From Antedon mediterranea (lineage: Eukaryota > Echinodermata > Crinoidea > Comatulida > Antedonidae), in the NCBI RefSeq assembly GCF_964355755.1, contig NC_092674.1, positions 6,081,001 to 6,145,000 on the forward strand: DNA of 64,000 nt. Reading direction: 5' to 3'. The notes under the pieces were generated by a model, which worked only from the letters and a program-made list of their open reading frames with translations, searched no databases and was not told the DNA's origin. The translations under genes and the position numbers were made by a program. Position 1 is the first letter of the stretch; each line of letters opens with the position of its first letter. Shown one piece after another: positions 10,801-20,600 of the stretch.

Positions 10801-12949
10801 TTTGATGTTTTTAGGTTTTATCACACAAACACAGTGGGCCAAAGCAATGTCAGAGGGGCTACATTTGGACCTGCCTTGGCTCACGATACGAAACCAACTC
10901 ATCAAGATGAACGATGACGGACGTGTTGAGTACGTGACCTGCCTTCAACAAGAGATCAACTTCAATGGTTCTCGTTTAAACGGGCCTAGTTTTACCGAAG
11001 TAATTTATCGTAACAAAACAGCATTGGAGACAATCTTCAGGGCTTTAGATAAAGACCACTCAGGTTTGTTTGTTATAATTACAATATAGATTTGGTTATA
11101 AGCCCACCATGGGTGTAAATCCTTTCCTATCCCAAGTTTTTGTCTGTTTTTTCTTTAATGTTTTCATGCAAAATGATCAAGTAATGACAAGCTGTAAACG
11201 TCATTGTTTCTTCACTTAGAACAATATGTTGATTTAATTATTGTTTATTTAATTTTTTATATGGCATTATGTATTTTACTAATCACAATTCCAACTTTAG
11301 TAGGCAATGAATATATTTAAATATATAATTTTTTTTTAAAGATTATTAATAATCTTATTTAAATATGCAAGTAATCTTTCAAGGCTCTTATCTGTATATG
11401 TACTATAATCCAAAAGCAATACAAAATTTGCATTATATCATGCTTTAATTAACTCACAACAAAAATGATCTTATATAATAATATATTACATAGCCTATGT
11501 AAATACGTGAACGTGATTGATTGAAACTGTATCACATGACTACTGCTGCGAGGATCTTAAATCGTATATTTCCTCGAGTACGATGATATTGACCGAGTAA
11601 TTTTTGCGTAGTTATCGTGTCCTTGTCATTAAACATATAAAATCCAGTAAATTCTCGAGTACGATATTGACTGTGTAATTTTCGTGTGGCAACACTCGCG
11701 TTTGGCGATAAATAAACAAAAGTCATCTACTGACACTTGAACTCGCATTATCACGATACAATGTTTTACTTGCTAAGCCACGTAACTTGCTTGAAGAAAC
11801 GAATCAACTAAACTATGCATACATAGCGCCCTCATTTTTTATAGATGTGACGAAAGGAAAATAAGGGAAATATATATTCCCTCGAGCAAAATATCATTCC
11901 CTTGGAGATGTCAAATCTTATATTTTACCTCTAAGCAGGCAATATCTGTATAATAATAAATTATATTATCAAAGTGTTGATTCACACAAGGTATTTTCAT
12001 CAAAGCCATTCACAACATAAAAACAAACTTAGCAAAATACTACAATCCTACACTATGCAAACGACAGGGTGACATGCTATTTATGTAATGTTTCGGCCCA
12101 AATTCAATATCAAGCTCTGTCTACACTATAAAACAAGTTTTATAAAAAAAGTGTGATGTGCCCAAATATGGTAGTGATATGATATCATCGTGTCCATATA
12201 TGGGCACATCATATTTTGTTGTCACATAAAGTTTGATAGTGTAGACAGAGTTTAAGATAACTCAAGATTTGAATAAGCATTTGTTATGTCACCTATATAT
12301 CTTATTTTATGAAAATCAATACATATTATATAACACCTTTTTAAAGGACGATATCTTGAAAATTGTGATGTTATCTTGCAAACGCAAGTAATGTACTTTG
12401 CACATAGTTTGCATTTTGCTAATAAGCACAGATGAAATTATATACATATACATATTTACTGTCATGTTATTAAAGTGTGTTTTTAAGTGTATGACAAGAA
12501 AACATTGGCCTAGTTTCTCAGTGTTATTATCATCTGATTGGTTAATGGCATAGTACTTATCACTACAGCACATCGCCCTATAAAACTCTAATCATGGTAA
12601 TACTTTTGATTTTTTATATGGTGTATCACCTTGGATAACTGAAAATTAATTTAAGAGTTTTTGTTTTTTTATAGGGTGTATTACCATGGATGAATTTTCA
12701 GAAGGATGCAAGCTGTTAAGTCAACATTTACAAACGCAGATGTCCGACGAAGTGGTGTCGGACATGGCAAAGAGTTTAGACATCAACAAAGACGGCCAGA
12801 TCGATTTTAATGAGTTCCTCGAAGCATTCCGATTGGTTGATATACAGGAGAAAAATTTGCAAAAAAATCAGGAGAATTTAGACAAATTGAAATCTCATGC
12901 AGACTTAAATCAAATTGCAAACGGAGATGAAAATCAGAATTCAGTATGA
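1763..12949 (+). CDS. PPEF: Serine/threonine protein phosphatase with EF-hands (PPEF/RdgC family), 3' ten coding exons
   Basis: Calcium-regulated PPP-family phosphatase. Coding exons: 1763-1809, 2208-2374, 2932-2968, 3317-3466, 6220-6324, 8832-9017, 9658-9806, 10297-10403, 10815-11063, 12675-12949, about 490 codons, every junction in phase with GT/AG introns. The metal-binding signatures appear in order: GDLHG, GDFVDRG, GNHED, then the HGGVSD and SHE histidine segments and FSASNYY. C-terminal EF-hands follow: a degenerate loop [14 protein letters not shown], then canonical [13 protein letters not shown] and [13 protein letters not shown]. The family (Drosophila RdgC, vertebrate PPEF1/2) also has an N-terminal calmodulin-binding IQ motif. 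That part and the start of the catalytic domain are absent here and must lie upstream, because the first exon begins in the second base of the GDLHG glycine codon. One-to-one orthology to PPEF1 or PPEF2 cannot be assigned. Introns carry many MITEs and two tandem arrays. Confidence 0.95.
2208..2374 (+). CDS. PPEF: PPEF exon b (GDFVDRG and GNHE motifs)
   Basis: Starts after TATTTAG and ends CTCAG/GTAAGG. Encodes the [20 protein letters not shown] segment and [12 protein letters not shown], the central catalytic metal-binding loops. 167 nt; the final arginine codon is split with the next exon. Confidence 0.95.
2508..2718 (-). mobile_element. tRNA-derived SINE remnant
   Basis: On the minus strand: AGCTGTAGCTTGGTGGTTAA (A-box-like), then GGTCTCGGGTTCAATCC (B-box). 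Similar heads occur at 47446 and 16080. Confidence 0.65.
2540..2665 (-). repeat. ~24-bp tandem duplication within a tRNA-like SINE
   Basis: GGTCAGGATTGAACCCTGG is repeated five times at ~24-bp spacing. On the minus strand each unit carries GGGTTCAATCCTGA, a B-box-like word, so the promoter box of the SINE was locally amplified. Confidence 0.8.
2932..2968 (+). CDS. PPEF: PPEF exon c ([12 protein letters not shown])
   Basis: 37-nt microexon with acceptor TTTTAG and donor AAG/GTCAGT. Completes the split Arg codon and encodes [12 protein letters not shown], matching the helix that follows the GNHE loop in PPEF proteins. Confidence 0.9.
3060..3135. repeat. Family C repeat, short copy
   Basis: AAACTGTCCCCTTAATGGGG, ATCCGGGTTGGCCATAGTGT; half element in a PPEF intron. 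Confidence 0.5.
3317..3466 (+). CDS. PPEF: PPEF exon d (HGGVSD)
   Basis: 50 codons, acceptor TTTTCAG, donor AAG/GTATTA. Encodes [20 protein letters not shown] then GGVSD; this His is a catalytic-site metal ligand. A palindromic MITE begins about 48 bp after the donor. Confidence 0.95.
3514..3664. mobile_element. Family A palindromic MITE copy
   Basis: AAAGCCTTGTCTACACTATC to GATAGTGTAGACAGAGCTTT, core GCCATATATGGGCACATCAC. Begins 48 bp after PPEF exon d. Confidence 0.85.
4983..5020. repeat. Short palindrome CTAGATGGTACGC
   Basis: CTAGATGGTACGC and GCGTACCATCTAG arms around GAGCGAAGCGA; a perfect 13-bp stem in a PPEF intron. Confidence 0.85.
5090..5715. mobile_element. ~625-bp MITE with TTAAAG ends
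   Basis: TTAAAGACCCCTTCCCTGCA at the left and ACGTAGGGAATGGGGCTTTA inverted at the right. The interior includes a TAGGCCTA-rich patch and CGATCGATCG. Lies in the PPEF intron 3467-6219. Confidence 0.65.
5975..6112. mobile_element. Family A MITE copy, right end lost
   Basis: AAAGCCCTGTCTACACTACC, core with two TATCACTACCATATTTA units, then ends in CACAGAG without the terminal repeat. Confidence 0.75.
6220..6324 (+). CDS. PPEF: PPEF exon e (PPEF-specific insert)
   Basis: 35 codons, acceptor TGTTTTCAG, donor CAG/GTTAGT. Encodes [12 protein letters not shown] through DLKEWRQ, the acidic linker region between the two halves of the PPEF catalytic domain. A MITE starts only about 12 bp past the donor. 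Confidence 0.9.
6337..6491. mobile_element. Family A MITE copy beside the PPEF exon e donor
   Basis: Shortened left end (AGAAGCTCTGTCAAACTTTA) and right end TTTGATTGTGTAGACACAGC. Starts about 12 bp after the 5' splice site. Confidence 0.8.
6998..7154. mobile_element. Family A MITE copy
   Basis: AGCTCTGTCTACACTATCAA to TTTGATAATGTAGACAAAGC with two inner TATCACTACCATATTTG-type units. Confidence 0.85.
7299..8120 (+). repeat. 62-bp tandem array (~13 copies) in a PPEF intron
   Basis: Unit CCATTTTGTACCCCTTGTCT then CAGGTAACCCTGACTCAAGA then TCTTTCTGGAATCTTTCATT GT, 62 bp, well conserved. Variants: TATC/TCTC, ACTCAAG/ACTTAAG, and one copy near 7703 with a short internal insertion (CTCCGCCCTGA). 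Confidence 0.95.
8228..8630. mobile_element. ~400-bp palindromic MITE (TAAAGGCCCATTTACA ends)
   Basis: Ends TAAAGGCCCATTTACA and TGTAAATGGGCCTTA; inner pairs CGATCGACGATAAA / TTTATCGTCGATCG, CCTAGAACTATAGGAT / ATCCTATAGTTCTAG and CAATCAAATGACGTCATGAT / ATCATGACGTCATTTGATTG. Almost the whole element folds on itself. In the PPEF intron before exon f. Confidence 0.85.
8653..8792. mobile_element. Family A MITE copy upstream of PPEF exon f
   Basis: AAAGCTCTGTCTACACTATC to AAAGTTATAGACAGAGATTT (end partly deleted), 40 bp before the exon at 8832. Confidence 0.85.
8832..9017 (+). CDS. PPEF: PPEF exon f (LWSDP ... RSHE)
   Basis: 62 codons, acceptor TTGTCTAG, donor AAG/GTAATG. Encodes [28 protein letters not shown] and [13 protein letters not shown], conserved PPP motifs including the metal-ligand His of SHE. 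Confidence 0.95.
9658..9806 (+). CDS. PPEF: PPEF exon g (FSASNYY)
   Basis: Acceptor CGACTAG, donor AAAA/GTAAGC. Encodes [20 protein letters not shown] and the end of the catalytic domain. The last codon (AA/C, Asn) is split with the next exon. Confidence 0.95.
9881..10146 (+). repeat. 85-bp tandem repeat, ~3 copies
   Basis: GGTTTAGCACTCTTAAGGGC restarts at 9881, 9966 and 10051, with a partial copy at 10137. Each contains CTCCAACGTTTGGTAATTGC and GCTCTGGGCCCCTAG. Lies in the PPEF intron after exon g; explains the overlapping short ORFs on both strands. Confidence 0.9.
10297..10403 (+). CDS. PPEF: PPEF exon h (linker to EF-hands)
   Basis: 107 nt, acceptor ATTACAG, donor CTG/GTAAGT. Encodes [20 protein letters not shown] and [10 protein letters not shown], the helix and first half of a degenerate EF-hand that finishes in the next exon. 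Too short to stand out as an ORF; the phase is exact. Confidence 0.9.
10449..10726 (+). mobile_element. Family B MITE copy in a PPEF intron
   Basis: TTAAAGATGTATGGTCTCCC to AGGGGGACAATATATCTTTA, internally deleted relative to the 13334 copy. Confidence 0.8.
10815..11063 (+). CDS. PPEF: PPEF exon i (degenerate EF-hand and start of EF-hand 2)
   Basis: 249 nt, acceptor TTTTTAG, donor CAG/GTTTGT. Begins [19 protein letters not shown] and ends [10 protein letters not shown], the first half of a canonical calcium-binding loop completed by the last exon. Confidence 0.95.
12112..12254. mobile_element. Family A MITE copy
   Basis: AAGCTCTGTCTACACTATAA to GTTTGATAGTGTAGACAGAG, single inner unit. Confidence 0.85.
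12675..12949 (+). CDS. PPEF: PPEF terminal exon j (EF-hands, stop)
   Basis: Acceptor TTTTATAG, stop TGA at 12947-12949. Completes [13 protein letters not shown] and encodes the second loop [13 protein letters not shown], then a Gln/Asn/Lys-rich tail ending NQNSV. Confidence 0.95.
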
Positions 12950-13333
12950 AATGAGTTCTACTACAAGTGGTTGTGAGTGGTTGCTAAGTGATGGCATTAC
13001 TTCATGCTTGGTTGATTTTATAATCGCCACTGTTTAACATAGGACAAACTATTGATATAAATTGCTACTTGACAATGCAGATGAACTTTTTATATTGTTC
13101 AATATGATATTATTTTGTCTTTAATATTTGCCATGTATGTATGCTCCTAAAACACAAACTGCTACATAAAAGTACATTTGTCCAAAAGTGGAATGGAATA
13201 CCTGTATTTTAGGTCATTAAATAGGTTTTTATTTTCATGGCAAAATGTAGGCCTACTACATTTGTTGGTGGAAATGTTATGAAAAATGATGCGATATTAG
13301 TACTCAGTTCCAGCTTCATAATTTTTAAACCAT

Positions 13334-13664
13334 TTAAAGATGTATTGTCCCCCAAAAACATGAAAAATAAAGATTAATAATATCAGATTTTGAATAGGCC
13401 ATTTTGCAGTTTTAATAAAGTTAATTACTTCTGTAGAAAAAAAAATCAACAAAAATAATTATTTCACTGATGAAAGACAAAAGAAATGGTTAATTTTAAC
13501 CAAAAACCATTGTCTGACAGATAATTTAGGTATTTCTTGCTTTAATTACATTTTTTTACAGGACATTTTTTTCAATCCAACTATTTTTATGTGTCTTTAA
13601 AATGGCATCTTCAACAACAAAAATAGTAATAAAATTATTTGTTTAGGGGACAATATATCTTTAA
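13334..13664 (+). mobile_element. Family B MITE copy, near full length
   Basis: TTAAAGATGTATTGTCCCCC to GGGGACAATATATCTTTAA. The inner word ATAGGCCATTTTGCAGTTTT is typical. At 331 bp it is a good reference copy. Confidence 0.85.
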
Positions 13665-14324
13665 GTAAGAGTGAACTTAATTTAAACACACAGTTTGTGT
13701 TTAGCTGAAACCAATAGACACTATAAATACTGGTATTCTAGGAAAATTCAACCTTTTAAACGAAATACAGTACTAAAGAATTAATACAAATGTGTTATAA
13801 TATTAATAAGAATTTGTATAGGTTTATAGCCTTTATATATTGTGCAATGATGAAAAACATATAAAGATTTTAATTTATGGTCACAACTAGAGAAAGGTAT
13901 AGTACTTTATCAGTGAGTGAGCTGGTTGACTATGGTATCAGTACCATTGAAAAATAATTTTGTTTTTGTAATTTGTTTTAACATTATTCGTGGGTGTTCG
14001 ATTTTTCTCAAAATGTGTGGCGGACTAAAAATTATGAATACATCACCCAATCAGGTTGATTGCTTACCTCATATACTTGGAACAAATTCAACTTTGTATT
14101 TTAACTGTATAAATTGATGTATGGATGGTGCTTAGTATAAATTACAATGTGAATACAACTTAAGAAATAACTTAGGGCCTGTTCAGACTTGGTTATTAAC
14201 TTAGTTGGTGCCTATGAAGCCAACTGGGTAAATAGCTAAGACTGAAATATATGGTAAGGGCAATTGTGTGTACTTTTCTCATTATGAATATCAGTGTTCT
14301 CTGCGTAATGTTTATATGATAAAA

Positions 14325-15085
14325 GCCCTATTAAGGGGACACCTTCAGGACCCAACAAAGTGTCCCTTTAATAGGGGTGTCCTATGAATAGGGGTTGGCT
14401 GTAGTATATAAACATACTTCCTCTTATTCTCATTAATGCATATCAGTGTTCTCTGCGTAATGTTTTTATGGTAAAACCTCTATTACGGGGACACCTTCAG
14501 GACCCAACAAAGTGTTCTTTTAATAGGGGTGTCCATTAATAGAGGTGTCCCATTTATTTTATTTATTTATTTATTTTATGTCTTTAGGCACTGTGGCCAA
14601 GGATTACCAATAGTGAATTAATCACTGTCCTATCAGATAGGTGGTAATCCCCCTGATACAGAGGCTATTGTGTGAACCAGTTCACCGGGGTAACCCCCTA
14701 CTCTTTTTCGAATAATGAACTGGGTTCTTTAAAGTACACACAGGTTATAACTGTGTACACTGGACCTACGGTTTATAGTCCTTATCCGAGAAGACTTGTT
14801 CCACCACCAGAACTAGGAGCGAGTCGGCCCCATGAATAGGGGTTGGCTGTAGTATATAAACATACTTCCTCTTATTCTCATTATGAATATCAGTGTTTTG
14901 TGGATAATATTTATACAGTAAAACCCCTTTGGGACCCAACAAAGTGTCCCTTTAATAGGGGTGTCCCATGAATAGGGGTGTCCCATGAATAGGGGTTGGC
15001 TGTAGTATATAAACATACTTCGTCTTTTTCATTTCCTTGGAAAATATCCCCTAAATAGGAGTGTCCCAAAGGCAAGGTTCTACTG
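14325..15085. repeat. Cluster of family C inverted repeats (CCTATTAAGGGGACACC)
   Basis: Three partial units around 14325-14420, 14475-14552 and 14921-15085, each pairing ATTAAGGGGACACCTTCAGG or similar with AAGTGTCCCTTTAATAGGGG and ending in GGTTGGCTGTAGTATATAAA. A SINE is wedged between the second and third. Confidence 0.65.
14556..14830 (-). mobile_element. SINE copy, minus strand
   Basis: Shares GGACTTA/TCTTCTCGGATAAGGAC and the TGTGTACACTGGACC block with the SINE at 38890, in the opposite orientation; an AT-rich TTTA tail lies at 14556-14578. Confidence 0.6.
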
Positions 15086-15124
15086 TACAAATAAAAAAGT
15101 TGCAAGAAAATTAAGAATAGTCAA

Positions 15125-15205
15125 TCTTACTCAGGCCAAGCTCGAACCTATGACCACAGAGTTTGTTGACCAGACTGGTATAATGGTCAAGCTGTACTGC
15201 AAGGA
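15125..15205 (-). mobile_element. tRNA-like SINE fragment
   Basis: Minus strand carries CAGCTTGACCATTATACCAG and GGTTCGAGCTTGG, A- and B-box-like words at tRNA spacing. Heavily decayed. Confidence 0.45.
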
Positions 15206-15960
15206 GAGAATCATATTAAAAACAACTTGCTTACACTCGCGTCCAAATACTTGAATTTGTACTTTGATATTGTTAATAATGGGTTGTTTAGATTTAGGTA
15301 TTTACTCAGGGAAAGTTAGTTTCATGGATCGCTACTTTTAGTGGGTAGGTCACCAACTTATACGGTAAATAACTAAACCTAAACTTTCTATTTGTCTTTG
15401 TACAGCTTAGCTTTAATGTTATTTATTAAACTTGTGTATTTTATACATTAAGTTTTGAAATGAAATGTTTTAAATTTTTTAACAAGAAATTTTAAAATGT
15501 CAGGCCTAAGCAATTTTTTTCATAAATTTTAGATATATACATTTTAAATATAAGCATTATAAACACTATGGATACACAGGGAAGATTTTGTAAATTTGTA
15601 TAAATTGAAATGAATGTATGTATAAAGAAATCATCATATTATATCAATTTATTTATCATACTAAAGTTTAAAGGTACATGTAGGTACCCCATTACTGTAG
15701 ATTATAGCTGTGTGTAGGTTGAATTTTAAAATCCTCTATAGATAATAAAGTTAAGTTTTATAGGGAAACATACAACAAATGTATAGCCATATTCAGAAAG
15801 AAGATCTCACTTTTCATAATGTACTACAATGTACGATATTCTGTCTGAATTTTTTTTGGACCATATTTAATGAGGGTGATCCATCCAGTACTTGCTGATC
15901 ATTAGGGACCCTCAGAGGTTCACAAGACAAAAAGATGCTCTACATAAACAAAGTCTTATT

Positions 15961-16085
15961 ACAAGTCTTTGGGAGTGGAGTTGTAATTTTGTCCTGACAT
16001 GTGATGGGACCTGAACCCAGGCCCCTTGGAGTGGTAGCCAAGCATCATAACCACCAAGCCACAACTCCACTCCACTGAATTGATG
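15961..16085 (-). mobile_element. tRNA-like SINE fragment
   Basis: Minus strand GGAGTTGTGGCTTGGTGGTT and GGCCTGGGTTCAGGTCCC; same head type as the 2508 and 47446 copies. Confidence 0.6.
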
Positions 16086-16105
16086 TAAAGTTGATGTACA
16101 ATACA

Positions 16106-16340
16106 AGCCCTATTAAGAGGAAACCTTTAAGGCTTTACCAAGTGTCCCCTTAGTAGGGGAGCCTCCTAATAGGGGTTGGCCATATTACAGTATGTCCCTT
16201 CTTTGTTTCATGGAAAGTGTCCCCTTAGTAGGGGAGTGTCCCCTTAGTAGGGGAGCCTCCTAAATAGGGGTTGGCCATATTACAGTATGTCCCTTCTTTG
16301 TTTCATGTAAAGTGTCCCCTTAGTAGGGGGTGTCTAGCCT
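16106..16340. repeat. Family C repeats, tandem copies
   Basis: CCCTATTAAGAGGAAACCTT, then two repeats of AGTGTCCCCTTAGTAGGGGA with GGGGTTGGCCATATTACAGT. Confidence 0.65.
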
Positions 16341-16651
16341 AAAATAGAAATCTTATTTACATCATTTAATTGTGTGCAATAACAGAAATTTATTACAAAT
16401 AAATGAAATAATATATTTGTATGTCATTAACACTTAAAATGTAATACTTGGTGATCAATTGATTAGTATTCATGAATCATTAATTTTGTGATTAAACTGG
16501 CACTGTAAAATAATCAAATAAAGGGCCAAAGACATTAAAATACTTAAATGAAAGGCAATTAATTAATAACACAAAATTTAAACATAATTTTCTTAAATAT
16601 TCCAAATAGAATTTGGTCACTTCAATACAGATTGATGAATTCTACAGTCTT

Positions 16652-16802
16652 AAGCTGTGTCTACACTATCAAACTAGTGTGACAAAAAAAAAATGTGATG
16701 TGCCCAAATATGGTAGTGATATGCTTAAATATAGTAGTGATATGACATCATCATGTCCATATATGGGCACAGCACATAAAGTTTGATAGTGTAGACAGAG
16801 AT
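16652..16802. mobile_element. Family A MITE copy
   Basis: AAGCTGTGTCTACACTATCA to GTTTGATAGTGTAGACAGAG; two inner units in the GGTAGTGATATG orientation. Confidence 0.85.
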
Positions 16803-17319
16803 GTGCTTAAAAATGCCACTCATTTGATAATTTTCATGATGTATTTGGATTTGTTGATGTTTATTTTGATTATTTTAAGTGGAATAAATGTGTCTGCAAT
16901 TAATTATTTGCATACAATTTGTATATTTCTAATAGTAGTGAAATAAAAGTTGAGCTGGTATATTGTGTTAACAGTGTAATATCTTGACACTACACACTGA
17001 CATTACAATAAAAACACATTCATTTCAATGTAAATATTTTTTATATATTTGCAAATGACAATAAATTTACTTGACTTGAAAAGTTTTAAATCTAAATAAC
17101 ATTTTTACAACCCCTACTACTACTCTAAAAGTATAAAATATTGTCAGTCTAAAGGGTATTAGCTATAACTTGCCTGTAACTCATGGATTGAATAGCATGG
17201 ATATTCAACTACCTGAATAAATGCATTGAAATAGCCAATACACCTAACCTGAAACAATATCTTAATGCCATACATTTACATAGTCACTAATATTAAATTT
17301 TATCTTTTTATTTTAATTC

Positions 17320-17592
17320 TCACCTAACTTCAATAGTAGAATTTACATCATTATTTACATTATTACTTGACTGATTATTATTACCAGCGTTGCTATCTGT
17401 TATTTGTACACCTTCAAACGTGTCACTAATTTGTTTAGCTAGGCCGCCTTGCTGAGCTTGATCAGCAGATGTAGCCTGTGGTTCCGTTGGTAAACTAGCT
17501 TGATTCTGTGCCTCTTCTAGCTGCTTAGCCTCCATCTCTTTCACCGCTTGTTCCTGCTGTTCTCTGTATTTATTCATTGGATTAATTTCCAT
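17320..17592 (-). CDS. Unrecognised small protein or first coding exon (90 codons)
   Basis: An ATG on the minus strand opens an ORF beginning MEINPMNKYREQQEQAVKEM, then a Gln/Glu/Ala-rich helix and an Asn/Ser-rich tail. Composition (high Gln, Glu, Asn, low Lys/Ile) differs from the chance ORFs around it, so I think it is coding. The reading runs to TGA at 17320, but a good donor (TTAG/GTGAGA, intron base 1 at 17323) lies just before the stop, so it may be the first coding exon of a spliced gene. I found no convincing downstream exon on the minus strand between 13000 and 17300. No signal peptide or membrane segment is seen. I do not recognise the family and assign no function. Confidence 0.5.
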   Translation of the reverse strand: MEINPMNKYREQQEQAVKEMEAKQLEEAQNQASLPTEPQATSADQAQQGGLAKQISDTFEGVQITDSNAGNNNQSSNNVNNDVNSTIEVR

Positions 17593-17722
17593 GTAGACGG
17601 TGATTAGGCGATGGTTGATGTTTATGAGTTTTTGCGCACATTTTTGAACACATGTATGCTGTAATTATAAAGATACAAAGTATTTAAAAAACAAAATTAT
17701 TTCACTTATAAAAAGACAAAAG

Positions 17723-18792
17723 AAAAGATGTATTGTCCCCCAAAAACATGAAAAATGAAGATTAATCAGAATCCATTTTGCAGTTTTAATAAAGTTATTC
17801 ACATCTGTAAAAAAAAACCAACAAAAATTATTTCACTAAGACAAAAGAAAAAGTATTTTTTGCTTTCAATAACATTTTTTTCGATCCAATTTTTCGTCAA
17901 AGTGAATAACTATTACATGACATTTAAAATAGCATATTTAAAAAAAATAGAAAAAAATTTAGGGGGACAATAATTATACGCCGTGGTTAGGATTCCGGCA
18001 CCGGAACTCAACTGCCCAGCGTTAGGGAATCCGACACGCTATTGCGCATGCCCAGAGCGAGGTAATCGGCGACTCTATACTTCAGTATTTCAGTATTTCA
18101 GTGGTACTCACTTTCGAATCAGTGGCACACACCTTATCATACGTACATCGATGGATCATTTCATAGCTGCGCCACACGGCGAACTAGCCTAGATGCCTAC
18201 TAATATGGCCACTAATCTAGGCTAGGGCTACCAGTTAGACGTGACCAGTGGGGCCTATAGTATTTATTTTGTAATTAAAAAGTGGTTGCTTCATTCATAT
18301 ATAAAATTCATATCATTATGAATTATATAATTACATGACTAGTTTTATGATTTTTCATAACGCATTATACTGTACATAACAACATGCAATCACAAGTTGA
18401 TTTGTTGACGGCAGCCACCGCGTGGATGTGAAAAAACTGTTCGGGTCGCAACGCTAAAAACAGCATTACGATTCTTAGATAGATACTGATACTTATTAAT
18501 ATCATTATAATTATTTTAACGCGTGGCGCAGTCGTATTTTAATTATTAATTCATGTATGGCATAGGCCAAGTTTCATCCATCGCTCTCTCGCTCGCGCAA
18601 CGACTATCTAGGCTACAGTAAATCCATATAACACACCGACTCTCCGTGGTGTGGTGGTGTGGCACTATTAGTGCAAGCTATAATTCACTTCCCAGAGCTC
18701 TGGGCATGCGCAATAGCGTGTCGGATTCCCTAACGGTGGGCAGTTGAGTTCCGGTGCCGGAATCCTAACCACGGCGATAATTATATCTTTAA
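17723..18792 (+). mobile_element. Family B MITE (TTAAAGATGTATTGTCCCC), split by a nested element
   Basis: The host copy runs from AAAAGATGTATTGTCCCCC at 17723 to AGGGGGACAATA at 17970 and resumes with ATAATTATATCTTTAA at 18777, so its own right end is intact once the 798-bp insert and the duplication are discounted. Confidence 0.8.
17979..18776. mobile_element. Non-autonomous DNA transposon with ~78-bp TIRs and 9-bp target duplication
   Basis: The left end CGCCGTGGTTAGGATTCCGG, continuing to about 18056, is repeated as the reverse complement ending CCTAACCACGGCG at 18776, with few mismatches. ATAATTATA occurs directly on both sides (17970-17978 and 18777-18785), a 9-bp duplication as made by Mutator-like elements; 8 bp (hAT) is less consistent. 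No transposase is encoded. It interrupts a copy of the TTAAAGATGTATTGTCCCC MITE. Confidence 0.85.
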
Positions 18793-19545
18793 TGATAAAA
18801 GTTGAACGAGAACGCGTCTGTTTTGTGTATTTTTTTAAACACTATGGTCATTGTATAGTGGTGAAATAATTCGTATGGCGTTTTTAACTGCTAAGTTCGG
18901 CTTACCTCTTCTTGTGTCATAAATCTGTAGTTTAGGTTTGTGACACAGCTATTGAAACATTTCTGAGTAAATATATTGTACATTGCAAGATAATCACGTA
19001 GCTGAAATTGGAAGACATTTATTAAATATTATTACCATTGATACTCAAAGCTTTTGGCGTTAGGCCTACTTATTAAAGTTTAAATTAAAATTAGACTAGC
19101 ACAACTAGCCTAGCCTAATATACTAGGCTATACTTACTATTCTATTGGCCTAAAATATATCCCACTACCGGTCTGATCACGATGGTGGTTCCACGTTTAG
19201 ATTACTAGCCTCCCTATAAATTAATTAATGTATGGAGGCTAGCTAGGCCATGGGCCAGGCCAGCTAGCCTTCCTAGCCTACTACACAGTACTAGTAGTAG
19301 CCTCTCTAGGTAGGCCTAGTTAGAATGATATTTGATAGAGGCTAGCTAGCCTGTTTTGGTTGTTTGTAATATTTCTTACAATCATTTTATAAATCAAGTT
19401 ATTCATACGTTTCTAGTTGCTTGCGATTCATCCATAATGTGGCGTTTCTACAGTGCTACTGGTTGATAGGTACTGCAATAATGTTAGTTTTAAAGAATTA
19501 AACAAATTAAATCTGCTCTACTCAAACAACATTTCCAGGTATATA
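18793..19545. other. Intergenic, AT-rich with a TAGGCCTA/CTAGCC-rich patch
   Basis: About 19060-19345 is dense in AGGCCTA, CTAGCC and GCTAGC words. No ORF, no RNA gene and no TIR element recognised. Confidence 0.5.
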
Positions 19546-19759
19546 AACTATACCAAACTGGCGAGTAAATCATGTTTTACTTTTTAAACCTCGCAACGTC
19601 TGGTTGAAAAGGCTACTCGGACCAATAATTTCTATTAGCCTAGGGGTTATTGCGATTTGGACGTTTCTGATTGGCTTTAGCCATGGACTATATTGATTAA
19701 CACTGTTCTGATTGGTTGTAGCTTTGAATACATCTTCTCGGAACTCGTCCTTAATACAA

Positions 19760-20600
19760 TAGCAATTTAGCACAGTGTTTTACTATATAACCAGATAAAT
19801 AATAGGAAACAATTAATAATTTGATAAATGACATTTAAATAGCAATTTAGGTAAATGTCTTTTGAAATGAAATTAAATAAATTATAACCAATTTGGTTAG
19901 AGTAAAACACAATGATAAAGAATAGGAAACATTTAATAATATGATAAATTACATTTACATAGCAATTTAGCACTGTGTTTTACTATAACCAATTTGGTTA
20001 GAGTAAAACACAATGATAAAGAATAGGAAACATTTAATAACATGATAAATGACATTCACATAGCAATTTAGCACTGTGTTTTACTATAACCAATCAGATT
20101 AGAGTAAAACACAATGATAAAGAATAGGAAACATTTAATAATATGATATATAACATTTACATAGCAATTTAGCACTGTGTTTTACTATAACCAATTTGAT
20201 TAGAGTAAAACTCAACGATAAAGAATAGGAAACATTTAATAACATGATAAATTACATTTACATAGCAATTTATCACTGTGTTTAACTATAACCAATTTGG
20301 TTAGAGTAAAACACAATGATAAAGAATAGGAAACATTTAATAATATGATAAATTACATTTACATAGCAATTTATCACTGTGTTTTACTATAACCAATTTG
20401 GTTAGAGTAAAACACAATGATAAAGAATAAGAAACATTTAAAAATATGATAAATGACATTCACATAGCAATTTAGCACTGTGTTTTACTATACCAATTTG
20501 ATTAGAGTAAAAAACAATGATAAAGAATATGAAACATTTAATAATATGATAAATTGCTAGCACTGTGTTTTACTATACCAATTTAGTTTTGGATAAAGAA
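19760..20600 (-). repeat. Left hairpin-unit array of the foldback element (~8 x ~101 bp)
   Basis: Each unit includes TAGCAATTTAGCACTGTG, the hairpin GTGTTTTACTATAACCAA / TTTGGTTAGAGTAAAACAC, AATGATAAAGAATAGGAAAC and ATTTAATAATATGATAAAT. It is the reverse complement of the right array. Units near the inner edge decay. Confidence 0.85.

Larger units (their letters stand above)
12950..17319. other. Intergenic, no supported gene
   Basis: PPEF 3' UTR, then a family B MITE, family C repeats, SINE pieces and a family A MITE, listed separately. The remaining AT-rich DNA shows no coding signal on either strand; short ORFs at 14813-15105 are repeat reading frames. Confidence 0.6.

Noticed and set aside
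10784-10814. Start codon for a separate gene at the PPEF exon i
   Set aside because: The upstream open codons are intron; the TTTTTAG acceptor and exact phase show that the exon begins at 10815.
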